DNA of 64,000 bases from NCBI GenBank assembly GCA_029207755.1, contig JARCOQ010000016.1, positions 10,693,307-10,757,306 on the forward strand, given 5' to 3'. Below the pieces are notes generated by a model that was given only the letters and a program-made list of their open reading frames with translations, was not told the DNA's origin and searched no databases. Positions 39,807 through 49,400 of this stretch are shown in pieces (the first letter of the stretch is position 1; every line of letters begins with the position of its first letter). The translations under genes and the position numbers were made by a program. The DNA is from Chamaea fasciata. Taxonomy: Eukaryota; Chordata; Aves; Passeriformes; Sylviidae.

Positions 39807-39814
39807 TGACGTCA
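39807..39814. promoter_or_regulatory. Perfect CRE octamer TGACGTCA
   Basis: The full palindromic CREB/ATF site lies about 1.1 kb upstream of the coding exon. It contains an unmutated CpG outside a CpG island, which is mildly unusual. Confidence 0.4.
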
Positions 39815-40180
39815 GCATTACTGTGGCTGTCACTGCCCAAGGTGCTCTCACAGAGCCATTTCAAGCCTATTCACGTTATTTCCTCACCATATGTTTGTAC
39901 TAAAAATAGTTGAAATACAAAGGGATAATCCTGCAAGGCCATGGGCATTACCATCCTCCATGTCTGGCACAGGAGATCTGCCCAGGGCCATGAGTGCTTC
40001 CCCAGGGCAGGGACCCCCTTCCTGTCCTTGGCTCTGTGGCAGGGCTGGGGCTGCCCACGGCCAGGTGAGGGTGGGTGTGGGCAGCAGGCAGGTCCCTGGC
40101 TGTGGCACTGCCTCCAGCCCCAGTGCCACCTGGCAGCACAACAGGTGTGAACCAGGCTGTGACGCTCTTGTGGGGGACAC

Positions 40181-40226
40181 CTGTGGGTCCCTTCCAATTC
40201 AGCTTATTCCTTGATTCTGTGATCAC
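40181..40226 (+). mobile_element. CR1 LINE 3'-end fragment
   Basis: The segment 'gtgggtcccttccaattcag' followed by 'ttccttgattctgtgatc' matches the sense-strand terminus of avian CR1 elements (gtcccttccaac, then ATTCTATGATTCTATGA). The element is tiny and diverged and lies about 700 bp upstream of the coding exon. The 5' boundary is uncertain and may extend to about 40150. Confidence 0.7.
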
Positions 40227-40229
40227 TTA

Positions 40230-40760
40230 AAACCCTCTGGCTGGCTATGATAATCCTTAACTGGTGGCACTGGGACAAGAATTTACCTCTTCATTTTCTT
40301 AGACATAACTGCTATCTCGCTGCAGTTTCGTTTTACAATATGGTAATATGCTATCCAGGAAAATCTTGCTACATGCTAATTTATCCAGTAGGCAAATTCC
40401 TTTTGGCTAATAAAAGTGCTTGCACAGGAAGCTCAAAACCCAGCAGCAATTAATTATTGACAGAGCATGTGAATTAGAGATAAAAGAAGAGTCATTCTTT
40501 CTCACACACAAGATAGTAAATAAATTTAATTATTGTACTAGAAGCAAGGGATCTTATTCTGTATTAAGTTTTATTAGCTGAGACATTTAAAAGCATGTCA
40601 TCATAACAAAAAGGTCCTGTGTAATCCGAGCTGCGCCGCTCCGTACACGGCTCTGGAGTGAATGGGCTTAATTGAGCAAATGGGAGCAGATGGCTTCTGA
40701 GCAGGCAGGTATTGTGCAGGTTTAGTGTCAATTAGCTTCGGTCTACACACACCTATGGCA
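40230..40760. other. AT-rich segment upstream of the coding exon
   Basis: Between the CR1 fragment and the acceptor there is about 500 bp of AT-rich sequence with TTAATTATTG, ATTTAATTATTG and ttttattagctgag. It contains no recognised exon. Candidate splicing or enhancer element by position only. Confidence 0.3.
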
Positions 40761-40878
40761 AATCGTCTGCATAATGTCTCACCAAGGCGGACTTTACAGT
40801 TTGGGTGCCCACAATGGCCAGGGGCCGAGAAGGAACAAAGCCAGGAAGGCTTTTTGCCCACTCTTGCCTGGCCCCTCG

Positions 40879-40905
40879 CTAACCACCTCCTCTGCTTCTG
40901 CCCAG
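40879..40905 (+). other. Splice acceptor: branch point, polypyrimidine tract and AG
   Basis: CTAAC at 40879-40883 is a perfect branch-point match, with the putative branch A at 40882, 23 nt before the AG. A pyrimidine-rich tract follows (about 40885-40904), then CAG at 40903-40905. The protein similarity begins exactly after this AG, which fixes the exon start. ATG codons inside the exon (for example 40913) are internal methionines, not starts. Confidence 0.9.
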
Positions 40906-41542
40906 GAACGTGATGCCCAAGACGCTGGAGGGGCAGATCACCATGGAGAAGACCCCCAGCTACTTTGTGACCAACGAGGCCCCGCGGCGCATCCACTCCA
41001 TGGCCAAGGACACCAAGCTGATCGTGGTGGTGCGGAACCCCGTCACCAGAGCCATCTCGGACTACACACAGACCCTCTCCAAAAAGCCAGAGATTCCCAC
41101 CTTTGAGGTGCTGGCCTTCAAGAACCGGACCCTGGGGCTGATTGATGCCTCCTGGAGTGCCATCCGCATTGGGATTTATGCCCTGCACTTGGAAAACTGG
41201 CTCCAGTACTTCCCCCTCTCCCAGATCCTGTTTGTCAGTGGTGAGAGGCTCATCACTGACCCAGCTGGGGAAATGGCCAAGGTCCAGGACTTCTTAGGCC
41301 TCAAGAGGGTTGTGACAGAGAAGCATTTTTATTTTAATAAAACGAAGGGGTTTCCCTGTCTAAAGAAGCCAGAGGACAGCAGTGCTCCCCGGTGTTTGGG
41401 CAAGTCCAAGGGTCGAACTCACCCCAAAATAGACCCAGACGTCATCCACAGACTGCGGAAGTTTTACAAACCCTTCAATGTCATGTTTTACCAAATGACG
41501 GGCCAAGATTTCCAGTGGGAGCAAGAAGAAAGTGATAAGTAG
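40906..41542 (+). CDS. HS3ST4: Last coding exon of heparan sulfate glucosamine 3-O-sulfotransferase (3-OST-4-like)
   Basis: The exon encodes the C-terminal 211 residues plus a split first codon of a 3-O-sulfotransferase, a Golgi enzyme that moves sulfate from PAPS to the 3-OH of glucosamine in heparan sulfate. Numbering from the Asn codon at 40907, visible landmarks are TPSYF (16-20), the 3'-phosphate-binding stretch RNPVTRAIS (43-51), [10 protein letters not shown] (52-61), FVSGERL (109-115), [11 protein letters not shown] (144-154) and KGRTHP (168-173). Cys151 and Cys163 match the family disulfide. N73-R-T and N144-K-T are N-glycosylation sequons. The leading G completes an Arg codon begun in exon 1, so the intron is phase 2; the stop is TAG at 41540. 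The frame is intact. The tail QWEQEESDK favours HS3ST4 over HS3ST2 and HS3ST3A1/3B1, which from memory end nearer FRWE or FGWDG. Exon 1 (cytosolic tail, membrane anchor, stem, catalytic Glu) is outside the window. Family assignment is near certain; the paralogue is likely. Confidence 0.93.
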
Positions 41543-42065
41543 AACCACAAAATCAGGAAAAAATATTTTTCGTTTTTTGGGATGTGAATCATCATTTGAG
41601 ACCCAAAACTCTCTTGGGGCCAGAGGCTCAGCCCTGTGTGTAACAGGCCCTTGTGTTGTCAGGGCTGCAGCAGAAGTCACCCCACATGTCCCCTTCTGGA
41701 ACTGCAGTGGCCTGTCACCTCGGGCTGTCCCCACCACGGCTCTAGCGGCCAGGGGCAGGTGGGAGGAGGAGGAGGCAGGGGGAGCAGGGCTCCTCAGGGT
41801 GATGGGGCACTTTGTGTTGATGTTTTGCTGCTGGTGTCCCCCTTGCAGCCAGGCAGGCAGGACCAGACCTCCTGCCACGGTGAGCTGGGCGAGAGGGTGG
41901 CTCCCAAAACCCAGCACTGGGAAAAACCCATAGGTTTGATTTCTCCTGCCCTGCACTTTACTTTTGCCCAAACAGCAGCATCAGATCTGGTAAATTCAGG
42001 CCTTGTGCACTCACATGCACACTGGTCTTCGTGTGTGGAAGGAATAAAGCCAGTTATGCTGCAAA
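41543..42065 (+). other. Candidate 3' UTR of HS3ST4 (minimal form)
   Basis: Sequence directly after the TAG stop contains no continuing reading frame and begins AT-rich (AAATATTTTTCG near 41560). It ends here at the first AATAAA downstream (42043-42048) plus about 17 nt. The true transcript may be longer, since further AATAAA hexamers occur at 42699-42704 and near 44413. The end is a guess from the signal alone. Confidence 0.45.
42043..42048 (+). terminator. Candidate polyadenylation signal AATAAA
   Basis: This is the first canonical AATAAA hexamer after the stop codon, about 500 nt downstream. No strong GU-rich element is obvious just after it, so use is uncertain. Confidence 0.4.
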
Positions 42066-44605
42066 GGAACTATGTACAGGAACTTCATTTGCACCAAAAG
42101 TTTCAATTACTTCTTGCACTAAATCTAGAATTTACCAAGTGCCACAGACACCTGGCCTCAATTCTCCTCTGACCGATGGGTGCACCTCCACTGTTGGAAG
42201 AGAGTTGTTCGTTCTTTGCTGAGATGCTCAGTGAGATCAGAACTGGGGTCCCCCTGGGGTCTCCACTCTCCTGGAAGCTGAAGGAACATTCCCAGGCTCC
42301 CCAGGAGTGAGCCAGGCTCCCACTGCCCTGCCAGGCTGCCAAGGCACAGTGTGGTGCCACACGTGTCCACGCAGCACCCCCTGGCCAGGCTGTGCTCTGG
42401 TTTGGAGCCGGGTGTTGGCAGGGGGGACTGAGGGGGTGGCTGCAGGGGACAGCCCTGGCACGGGGTCTGACAGTCAGGACCCCTGGCACTGCCATTTGTT
42501 TGCACCTTGAAAATGCAATCCCTGCTGCTTGCTGTGGACAGCTGGGGTCGCAGAACAGGGAAGCAGCCTTCATCTTACTTCAGAATTACAAAAGAGTAAT
42601 TAATTCCCAGGGCAAGCACTGCTCAGCGCACAAAACCTGTGCTTTCTCGTGGAAATGACCAAGTCACCCAGATTTACAAATCCTGGTAGAAACTATAGAA
42701 TAAACATATATCCCCACTCGATCCCCCAGTGTCATGAGAGCTGTTTGCTGGCCCCAGCAGACAACAAGAGCAGAGCTTTCACACAACTGCACAATTCCAC
42801 CTCCACTGCTGCAGGAAACCAGGCAGAGGGGGAGCAAAGGTGGAATGCGGAGCTGCTGCAACTCTCCCTCGCATGGTGATTTCTCAGGGCACTCGGATAC
42901 TGCTGGCAGCTCTCTTTGCTCTGATGAGGGCTAGGACTACCTCCAGCTTGGGGTGTAGCCACATGAGAGCCCTCTCCCACTGGGCAGGTCCCCAGCAGAG
43001 GTGTAGGATGAGGTTGCTGCAGGAGGACCAGGACTCAGTTTGGATTGAGGTGAAGGAACTCCCCCCAGCTCCAGCTAACGGGATGAAATCACTGGTGCAT
43101 TCGTGGGGTGACAAGCTGACCCTGCTCAGGGTTCCAGGGCCTGTCGTGTGGCTCATTAGGCCATGGACTGGTGCCGGTGCCTTGGACTGGATGAGAAGAG
43201 CTGAAGCCATTTGGACCATTGACTGCGTGGCCCGTGCTGGAGGGGCACTGCAAGGTCCCTGCTGACACCACATCAGTTCCCATCAGCTTGGTCAGATTTA
43301 AAAACAGCTCCTGACACAGTTTTCACAAACCCACAAACTCCCAAATTACTACAGGAAAATTGGAAGCACATAATAAGAAAAATCTTACGGTGTTTCACAC
43401 GTTATTAAAATACCAGAACAGGTCCTACGTGAATCCTGTTGTTGCATAATTTGGTGCAAGATGCTGAATGGAGGACAAGGGGCTCCAGGCCCATCCCTCA
43501 CCAGAGGGCTGTCTGGGAATCTCTGCCTGTCTCTGGAGTGCTGCACCCCCAGCGTGGTGTGGGGCTGGCCCTGTGGGTGCTGGGCTGGGTGCTGGGACTG
43601 GCAGCTCTGGTGACTGGCAGGGGCTCAGCTCCAGGGGATGGTGGCTCCTGGCTGGGCTGGGGACACGCTGCTCCCGCTGTGCCCCTCTGCCTGCCCCCAC
43701 ACTCACTCTCCTTATTTCTGCCATATATTCAGAGGTTTATTTTTTATACCAGATGCCACCTGCAGCTCAGCAGGAGCTGATGGGTGCCCACTGGGAGAAG
43801 AGACCCTGCTCCTGGGCCCTGAGTGCCTGCTCCATGGACATCAACCCCTCAGCACGGTGGGACAGGACCCTCCAGTCCTCTCCCCAGGTGCAACTGTGGT
43901 GCTACCAGCACTGCAGTGCTGGGAGGGAGCAGGGACATGCCAGTCACCCTGGGGTGGGCTGGGGGCATGGGGACTGGGGTGGAGGGTGGTGTTATTTTGT
44001 TTTGTTCTTTGGAAATGTGCCCCATGTATGCCCCACTGCAGCTGGGGCTGGGTGGGGGGATTGTTTTCTATCTGGCCAGAGAGAGGCCTGCCAAATGAGA
44101 GTCAGGTTAATTACACTTTTTTAAAAAAACTATTCAAATGTCAGCATTAGAGTACACAGGAAATTGAATTTTGTATTTGGTTTCAATTAGCAAAGCATAA
44201 ATTATATTTAATTTTATACACAGACTGAGTGATTCATTGTTCTGGAAAAGCTGGTACTTTCTGGTTCAGGGGCTGGAAATGGAGAGCAGGTCTGTTCTGA
44301 ACCTTCCTTGCTGTGCTGTCACTGCCTCCCCAGTGCATCCTTGTCCATCAGTGTCTCTGTACCTGAACGATGTGACTGTCCTGAACTGAACCCTGGAACC
44401 CCCAGCACTAAACAATAAATCATTGTAGCAGCTGCATTTCTTGGCTCCATTTCTCTTGGCCCCCCAGCAGCACCATCACCCCATGAGCAGGAGCAACAAG
44501 GGGACAGTGCTGGCCGTGACCTGCCAGCCCAGCTGGCTGCTGTGACTTGCCCCACAGGCCGTGGCCCCCACAGCCAAAAGGGCTGGGGAAGGCACATGCT
44601 GCAGC

Positions 44606-44638
44606 CAGGATCAGGACCAGGACCAGGACCAGGACCAC
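44606..44638. repeat. (AGGACC)n short tandem repeat, about 5 copies
   Basis: Copies of aggacc follow one diverged copy (aggatc). Confidence 0.88.
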
Positions 44639-45040
44639 CTGGGCCAGCCTGCAGGTCCTGGTGTGGGGGGGAGCTTTCCTCACTGACCTCTCAGTTTGGG
44701 ATGCACCTCCCAAGGGCGCAAAGAACAAATGCCCGGGCAATATCTGGGTCATTTCACTTGCTGCTGATTAAGGATAAATCAGTGGCTAATAAAAAGAGAG
44801 GGCTGAGAGAGGGCTGGCTGCCAGGCAAAGAAATTAAGAGGAAAATTTTTTTATCTTATTTTGTGTGCACGATTTCCTGCTTGTTTGAAAAAAGGTTATT
44901 TCACAGCATGGTCCTATTGTGTCATCTGATAAAAGCCACGGAAAAACTTTTATCGACAAAATTAGGAAGTAGTGAACTATAAAATTGCTAATTATTTTCT
45001 AGTAAATTTACTTTTAAATAACTTTAGACACCAATTACAG

Positions 45041-45060
45041 GCACCATTAAGCACCATTAA
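45041..45060. repeat. 10-bp perfect tandem duplication
   Basis: GCACCATTAA occurs twice head to tail within an AT-rich island with homeodomain-type TAAT cores. Confidence 0.85.
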
Positions 45061-45269
45061 CACTGGGTATATTTACCAAACAAGGATGGAATACTTATTC
45101 AAATCAAGATCATTTTGGTGTAGATTCTTCTGTTTGGAAAGCAGCCCCCGCTCACCAGATATTTAAAAAGCCATCAAAAGATCAGTTACACCTCAGGTTC
45201 CTAATCTGTGAGCTGTGGTGTGCTGTAATTCAACCCTTGAAAGAAACACCTGTGAACAGGAGCCGATGA

Positions 45270-45760
45270 CCTGAGAGGAGCGCCCGGCGCAGCCCCGGGG
45301 CCGCTCCTCCCCTCCCGCAAACCCCGGGCAAGCGACTCTCACATCCAGCTGATCCGGCTGTCTCTTGCAACGCCTCCATCCCGGCTCCGAGCAGGGTTAG
45401 CAGGGTTAGCAGGGTTATCTCCCTCAGCACAGCCCGTCACCGACCGGAGCGCGGCTCCTGCGGCGGTGCCTTGGCTGCCCTGCGGCGCTCGCTGCTGCGG
45501 CCGGGTGCGGGACCTCGCTGTGCACAGCCCGTGCTGCCCTCGGGGGCTGCGGGACCCGGCTGTCCTCAGTGCTCCCATCCCCTCCTGCCCCCGGGAGCTG
45601 CGGGACCTGGCTCCCCCCAGTGCCCCAGCCCGTGTTCCCGGGAGCGGCCCGGCCAGGCCGCTCCCGCCGGCGGCCCCGGTGCCGCTCCCGCCGCTCCCCG
45701 TGCCGGACACCGCGCCGGGACGATCGCCGGCTCACGCCTGGTAATTGGAGGTTGCCAAGC
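45270..45760. promoter_or_regulatory. Downstream CpG-rich block (candidate promoter)
   Basis: Dense CpG and GC runs (gcgcccggcgcagccccggg near 45280, gctgctgcggccgggtgcgg near 45490, ccgctcccgccgctccccg near 45680) begin about 3.7 kb after the HS3ST4 stop and end abruptly at 'acgcctggtaattgg' (about 45730-45745). GC-rich sequence keeps several Arg/Pro/Gly-rich frames open on both strands, without recognisable domains. It may be a promoter for an unrecognised non-coding transcript; orientation is unknown. Confidence 0.5.
45391..45417. repeat. 9-bp telomere-like tandem repeat, 3 copies
   Basis: GCAGGGTTA occurs three times. Each unit contains AGGGTTA, a permutation of the TTAGGG telomere repeat, with two extra bases (GC) between units. 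It lies inside the downstream CpG-rich block. Confidence 0.85.
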
Positions 45761-46040
45761 GGCTGTCAGAGAGCTGGCTGCAAAGCTGCTACCTGCTCCA
45801 CTTTCCTGCTGTCATCTTTGACATCCTCATTATTTATTAACTGCCCGGTACCCAACAGGCTGCCGCCGATGCAGAGATGCTCAGATTATGCAGGTTCGAT
45901 ATGCTGCCTGCCTGCAAGGTCACGTCCTCCAGGATGTCTTGCAAACCAGATTGAAGAGGTACCAGCAAAGATGCAACATGTTCTGTATTGCTGATGCCAG
46001 ATTTCAAACAGAGCCCTTTGAATAAGGATGACTTACTACA

Positions 46041-46275
46041 CAGCATCATGGAATCATGGAATTGTTTAGGTTGGAAAAGGTCTTCAAAACCATTAAGTCC
46101 AACCATCCCTCCAGCACTGCCGAGGCCACTGCCAAGCAATGTCCCCAAGTGCCACATCTACATGGCTTTTAAATCCCTCCAGGGATAGTGATTTTGTCAC
46201 TGTGCTGGGCAGCCTGTGCCAGGGCCGGACAGCCCTTTCCATGGAGAATTTTTCCTAATATCCAATCTAAACTGG
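46041..46275 (-). mobile_element. CR1 LINE 3' fragment, about 235 bp
   Basis: The + strand starts with 'cagcatcatggaatcatgga' and continues with ggttggaaaaggtcttc, agtccaacc, ccccaagtgccacatctaca, ctttttaaatccctccaggg-like sequence, gggcagcctgtgcc and ttttcctaatatccaatcta. Each block is characteristic of the antisense strand of an avian CR1 3' region. The copy is well preserved compared with the other fragments, so it is probably younger. Short open frames crossing it on both strands are repeat by-products. Confidence 0.92.
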
Positions 46276-46304
46276 GCCTGATCCCTTGGTTGTCCTGTAC
46301 ATGC

Positions 46305-46425
46305 TGTGTGGTAGTAGTCAAGATGATCTGGTCCTTAAGCTTTGTCAGCACCAAGGTCAGACTGAGAGGCCTGCAGTTCCCTGGAGGAATTCTGTGCCCT
46401 CCAAGACCCCCAAGGAAATCTGTCA
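46305..46425 (-). mobile_element. Probable CR1 reverse-transcriptase-region fragment
   Basis: The stretch with 'gatgatctggtccttaagct', aaggtcagactgagaggcc and tgcagttccctgg resembles the antisense of the CR1 ORF2 segment that usually reads 'gatctgctccat...gaggtcagactgacaggcctgtagttccc'. It directly follows the CR1 3' fragment, so it may be the same insertion with an internal deletion or a separate older piece. Confidence 0.55.
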
Positions 46426-49400
46426 GCCAGGCTTCTCAGCAGCTCAGCCTGCCCTCTGCCCATCCAAGGACATGGTTCTGCTGACCCTTCCTGACTCCCC
46501 CAAACCCAAATACTATTACTTTGGGTTCTCTTTGCCCAGGATGGGCTCTGACCAGATGGTGCTATCTGGCCCTGCTGTTCCTGTTCCTGCGTGCATCTTG
46601 GAGCATTCTCTGCACCAGTGCCAGCAAACCCAGGGCCCCGGATGTCAGCTGAGCTCCTCCACCAGCTTTACTGTGGGGCCAGGGGTTTGTCTGCACACCC
46701 CAGCCCAGGGGGGTGGCACTGTGGGGGTTATTTAGTTATTTATTTGGGCAGGTTGTGACCCTGCAGTGACCTGTTACAGCTTGGTCAGCAGGAATCACCC
46801 TGACCTCGGCCACTGCCTCCCTGGCACAGTGCCAGTGCTCATGACCCTGCACCCTGCGGGGCTGTGGCACTGTCACCCTGTGCCACCAGACTGTGACATC
46901 CCAGGCAGAAACAGCTGAACAATCTTTCACATCCCAGATTTCCTGGGGCCGTGTGCTTGGGGTTTTTGGTTCTGCTAACCTCAAACTCTCCCTCTATGAG
47001 TCATTTGCTGGGAAAAAGATATAATTAGAAATTTTTTCGTGCCTTTTAAGATGCTCTTCTAACTTCTAGTACAGGAAGAAATGTTTGAGGGTCACATCAC
47101 AAATACTTTATGCCACCAACAAAGATATTTTGAAGTTTTTAGCTGCAATATAAGGACTAATACCAGATATCAGCACTTGCCCATTTATACCCTATGCAAG
47201 GACAGAGGCTGACAGATGTACCTGCAGATTAACAGATTTCTGCTCTCACCTCCACTGTCCCATTGCCCCCACAGGGCCCAGAGGGAGGGTCACTGTGTAC
47301 ACAGTCTTCAAGGAAATGGGAATGGAGGGAACTGAATTTGTTGCAGCACCTCATTTGTGACTGAAGTCATTATATGCAGAGAGACGTACGGGTAGCTGAA
47401 AGACAGAATTAATATAGTAAGTAATCCTCTCCCTTTAGCATATCTTTCTGCATGAAATAATGGTTTAATGTCTAACTTTTCTAGGCACATGCTTTTCCTC
47501 ATAACAAACACTTATATGAGATGCAGCTATTTATGTTTCAAGGCAAAAAGTGTGGAGTGTAATGGACTCTACTCTGACTATCCACCCATGAAGAAATTCC
47601 ACTGTATCATGGGAAATGAGGAAAAACATTTTATTTGGAGGCAATTTCTTTCTTTTTAAGCCATTCTTATATTTCTGCCTTGTTCTCTGTTGGAAAGGAT
47701 ATTTGCTGGCTCTGATATTTGTTGGCAGGGCATCCCCAGCAGGGACGGGCACCCTCAGAGCAGGCAAAGGTGTTCCTGGTGCCTCCAAAGCAGCAGTGGC
47801 ACAAAGGCGGGTGGCACGTGCTGTCATGTCCAGGAGTGCTGGCTGTCCCAGAGGCAAGGCACTGCTCTCCACCTCTGCAGTGCCTGCCCATCGCAGCCCT
47901 GGCTGCTGGGACTTCAGGGAGGAGCTCCTGGCTCCACTGCTCCTTTCACCTCCCACAGGCTGAATCCAGAGCAGTGCGGGGCAGAGATCTGTCGCATGTG
48001 GAGATCTGCCTCCAGGGTGTTGCTCTCTGTAGTCTCCAAGCAGATCCCACAGATGCCCAGACCACGAAGGAGCAATGAGGTTTTCCCTGGCAGTGACACC
48101 ACTCAGTGCACTCATCCAGATGACGCAGGAGATGTCTGTGTCAGGAAGGCAAACGGTACATCTGGCAATTTTCCACCCAACTGACAGAGATAAACAGGTA
48201 TAAATATACACCATTAATAGTGTAAGCATCCTTCAAAGCTTTTCTGGAGAGGTTGTGGGGCCAGCGTGTGGCAAGGGCTGGTGCTGCAGCTAGGGACCTG
48301 AGCAGCAGGTATGGCAGAGCCACCAGGGGCTGCTGAGCCACCAGGGGCTGCAGAGCCACCAGGCCTGAAGCCCCTCACTAGCAGAGACAAACCAAGGGCT
48401 GGCAGTGGCAAAGGGAGACATTCCCCAGGAACAGAAGACCCTGGGAAGCCATAAGTGCACCTGGCAGCACTGCCGGGGCAGCAGCATTGTCCTGTCAGGT
48501 GCCAGCTGAGCCCTCCTCTCCCAACCACTGTGGTCACTGCCAGCTCAGCCCTGGCAGGTCAGCAGGTGCTCAAGTGTCCCACCCCAGAGACTGACATCCA
48601 GCCCTTTCCCAGGGGACCCTCTGCAGCACCCAGAAGTGTGAGCAGGTAGACTTGGCTGGGTTTCAGCCCTAGTTCAACAAGGGAAAGGTAATGGCAGCGT
48701 TTTGCCTTGATCTAAGAAAACTACTGCAGGATAAATTGCAGTTAATGAAAAGAGTGAGGAATAGGCAGGTCGTGCGGGTGACCTCACTCAACTCTTGAAG
48801 GATTTTTTTCTGAGTGAATAAGCAGTTGAGAGCAAGTCCTTTGTCAAATTCAGTTTTTGCCAGGGAATCTTTACATTCACGTGACATGTGAAGCTGGAGG
48901 GCTGGATGATGTGCCTGCACCAGAAACTTCTCCCTGTCCAGTGCTGTGATAGAGGATGGAGAAGTGCTTCAATTCCTCAATGTTCCAAATTTACCTGTGA
49001 AAAAGCATCTCATCACAGTTAATTCATGCTATTTTAATCTGATTTCTCAATGCTGTGGCTGTCTGCTCCCCCTGTCCTGTGTTTCAGAGGCACAGTGGGT
49101 GCTGCTGGAGCAGTAAGACTCCAGAGCTGGCCGATGACATGAGATCTTCACAGCAGATGATCTCCTTGGAGTAGGGCAAGTGATTTATGGTGCTTTGCCC
49201 AAATGCTGATGGTTCTGACTGCCCTGTGGGTTGACCTGTTTGTCCAGCAGATATTTACTGCCTAGCAAAGGTTTACTGCTCAGAAGTTAGCTTTGTCTTA
49301 AAAGTCCACTGCATCCCCTGAGACAATTGTGCCATTTCTTAGTCCTTAGCACTGGCACCATGAGACCAGGCTGCCCAGACACTCCATTAGTGACTGTGCA

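Larger units (their letters stand above)
1..40905 (+). other. 3' part of HS3ST4 intron 1 (no other exon recognised)
   Basis: The upstream coding exon of the sulfotransferase is absent from the window, and family members of this type have two coding exons split by a long intron. The whole stretch before the acceptor is therefore inferred to be intron. Open frames here are short, lack recognisable domains and occur on both strands equally. The largest ones sit on tandem repeats at 4.3 and 33.4 kb. The rest is unique sequence alternating between GC-rich tracts (for example 7.3-9.2, 16.3-18.8 and 22.2-25 kb) and AT-rich islands listed separately. An intronic non-coding RNA or a nested alternative first exon cannot be excluded. 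Confidence 0.8.
42066..45260. other. Downstream region, possible extended 3' UTR; no gene seen
   Basis: GC-rich sequence with no recognisable protein (42.1-44.1 kb) is followed by AT-rich islands at 44100-44260 and 44750-45190 (gattaaggataaatcagtgg, ataaaattgctaattatttt). Further AATAAA hexamers at 42699 and near 44413 could end a longer HS3ST4 transcript. Confidence 0.35.

Noticed and set aside
40725..40913. Upstream extension of the coding exon as a longer exon or alternative N-terminus
   Set aside because: Protein-family similarity begins exactly at the AG, and the upstream frame has no similarity. A branch point and pyrimidine tract occupy the region.
45339..45821. Arg/Pro/Gly-rich frames in the CpG block
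   Set aside because: High GC removes stop codons in all frames. Opposite-strand frames are equally long, and no family is recognised.
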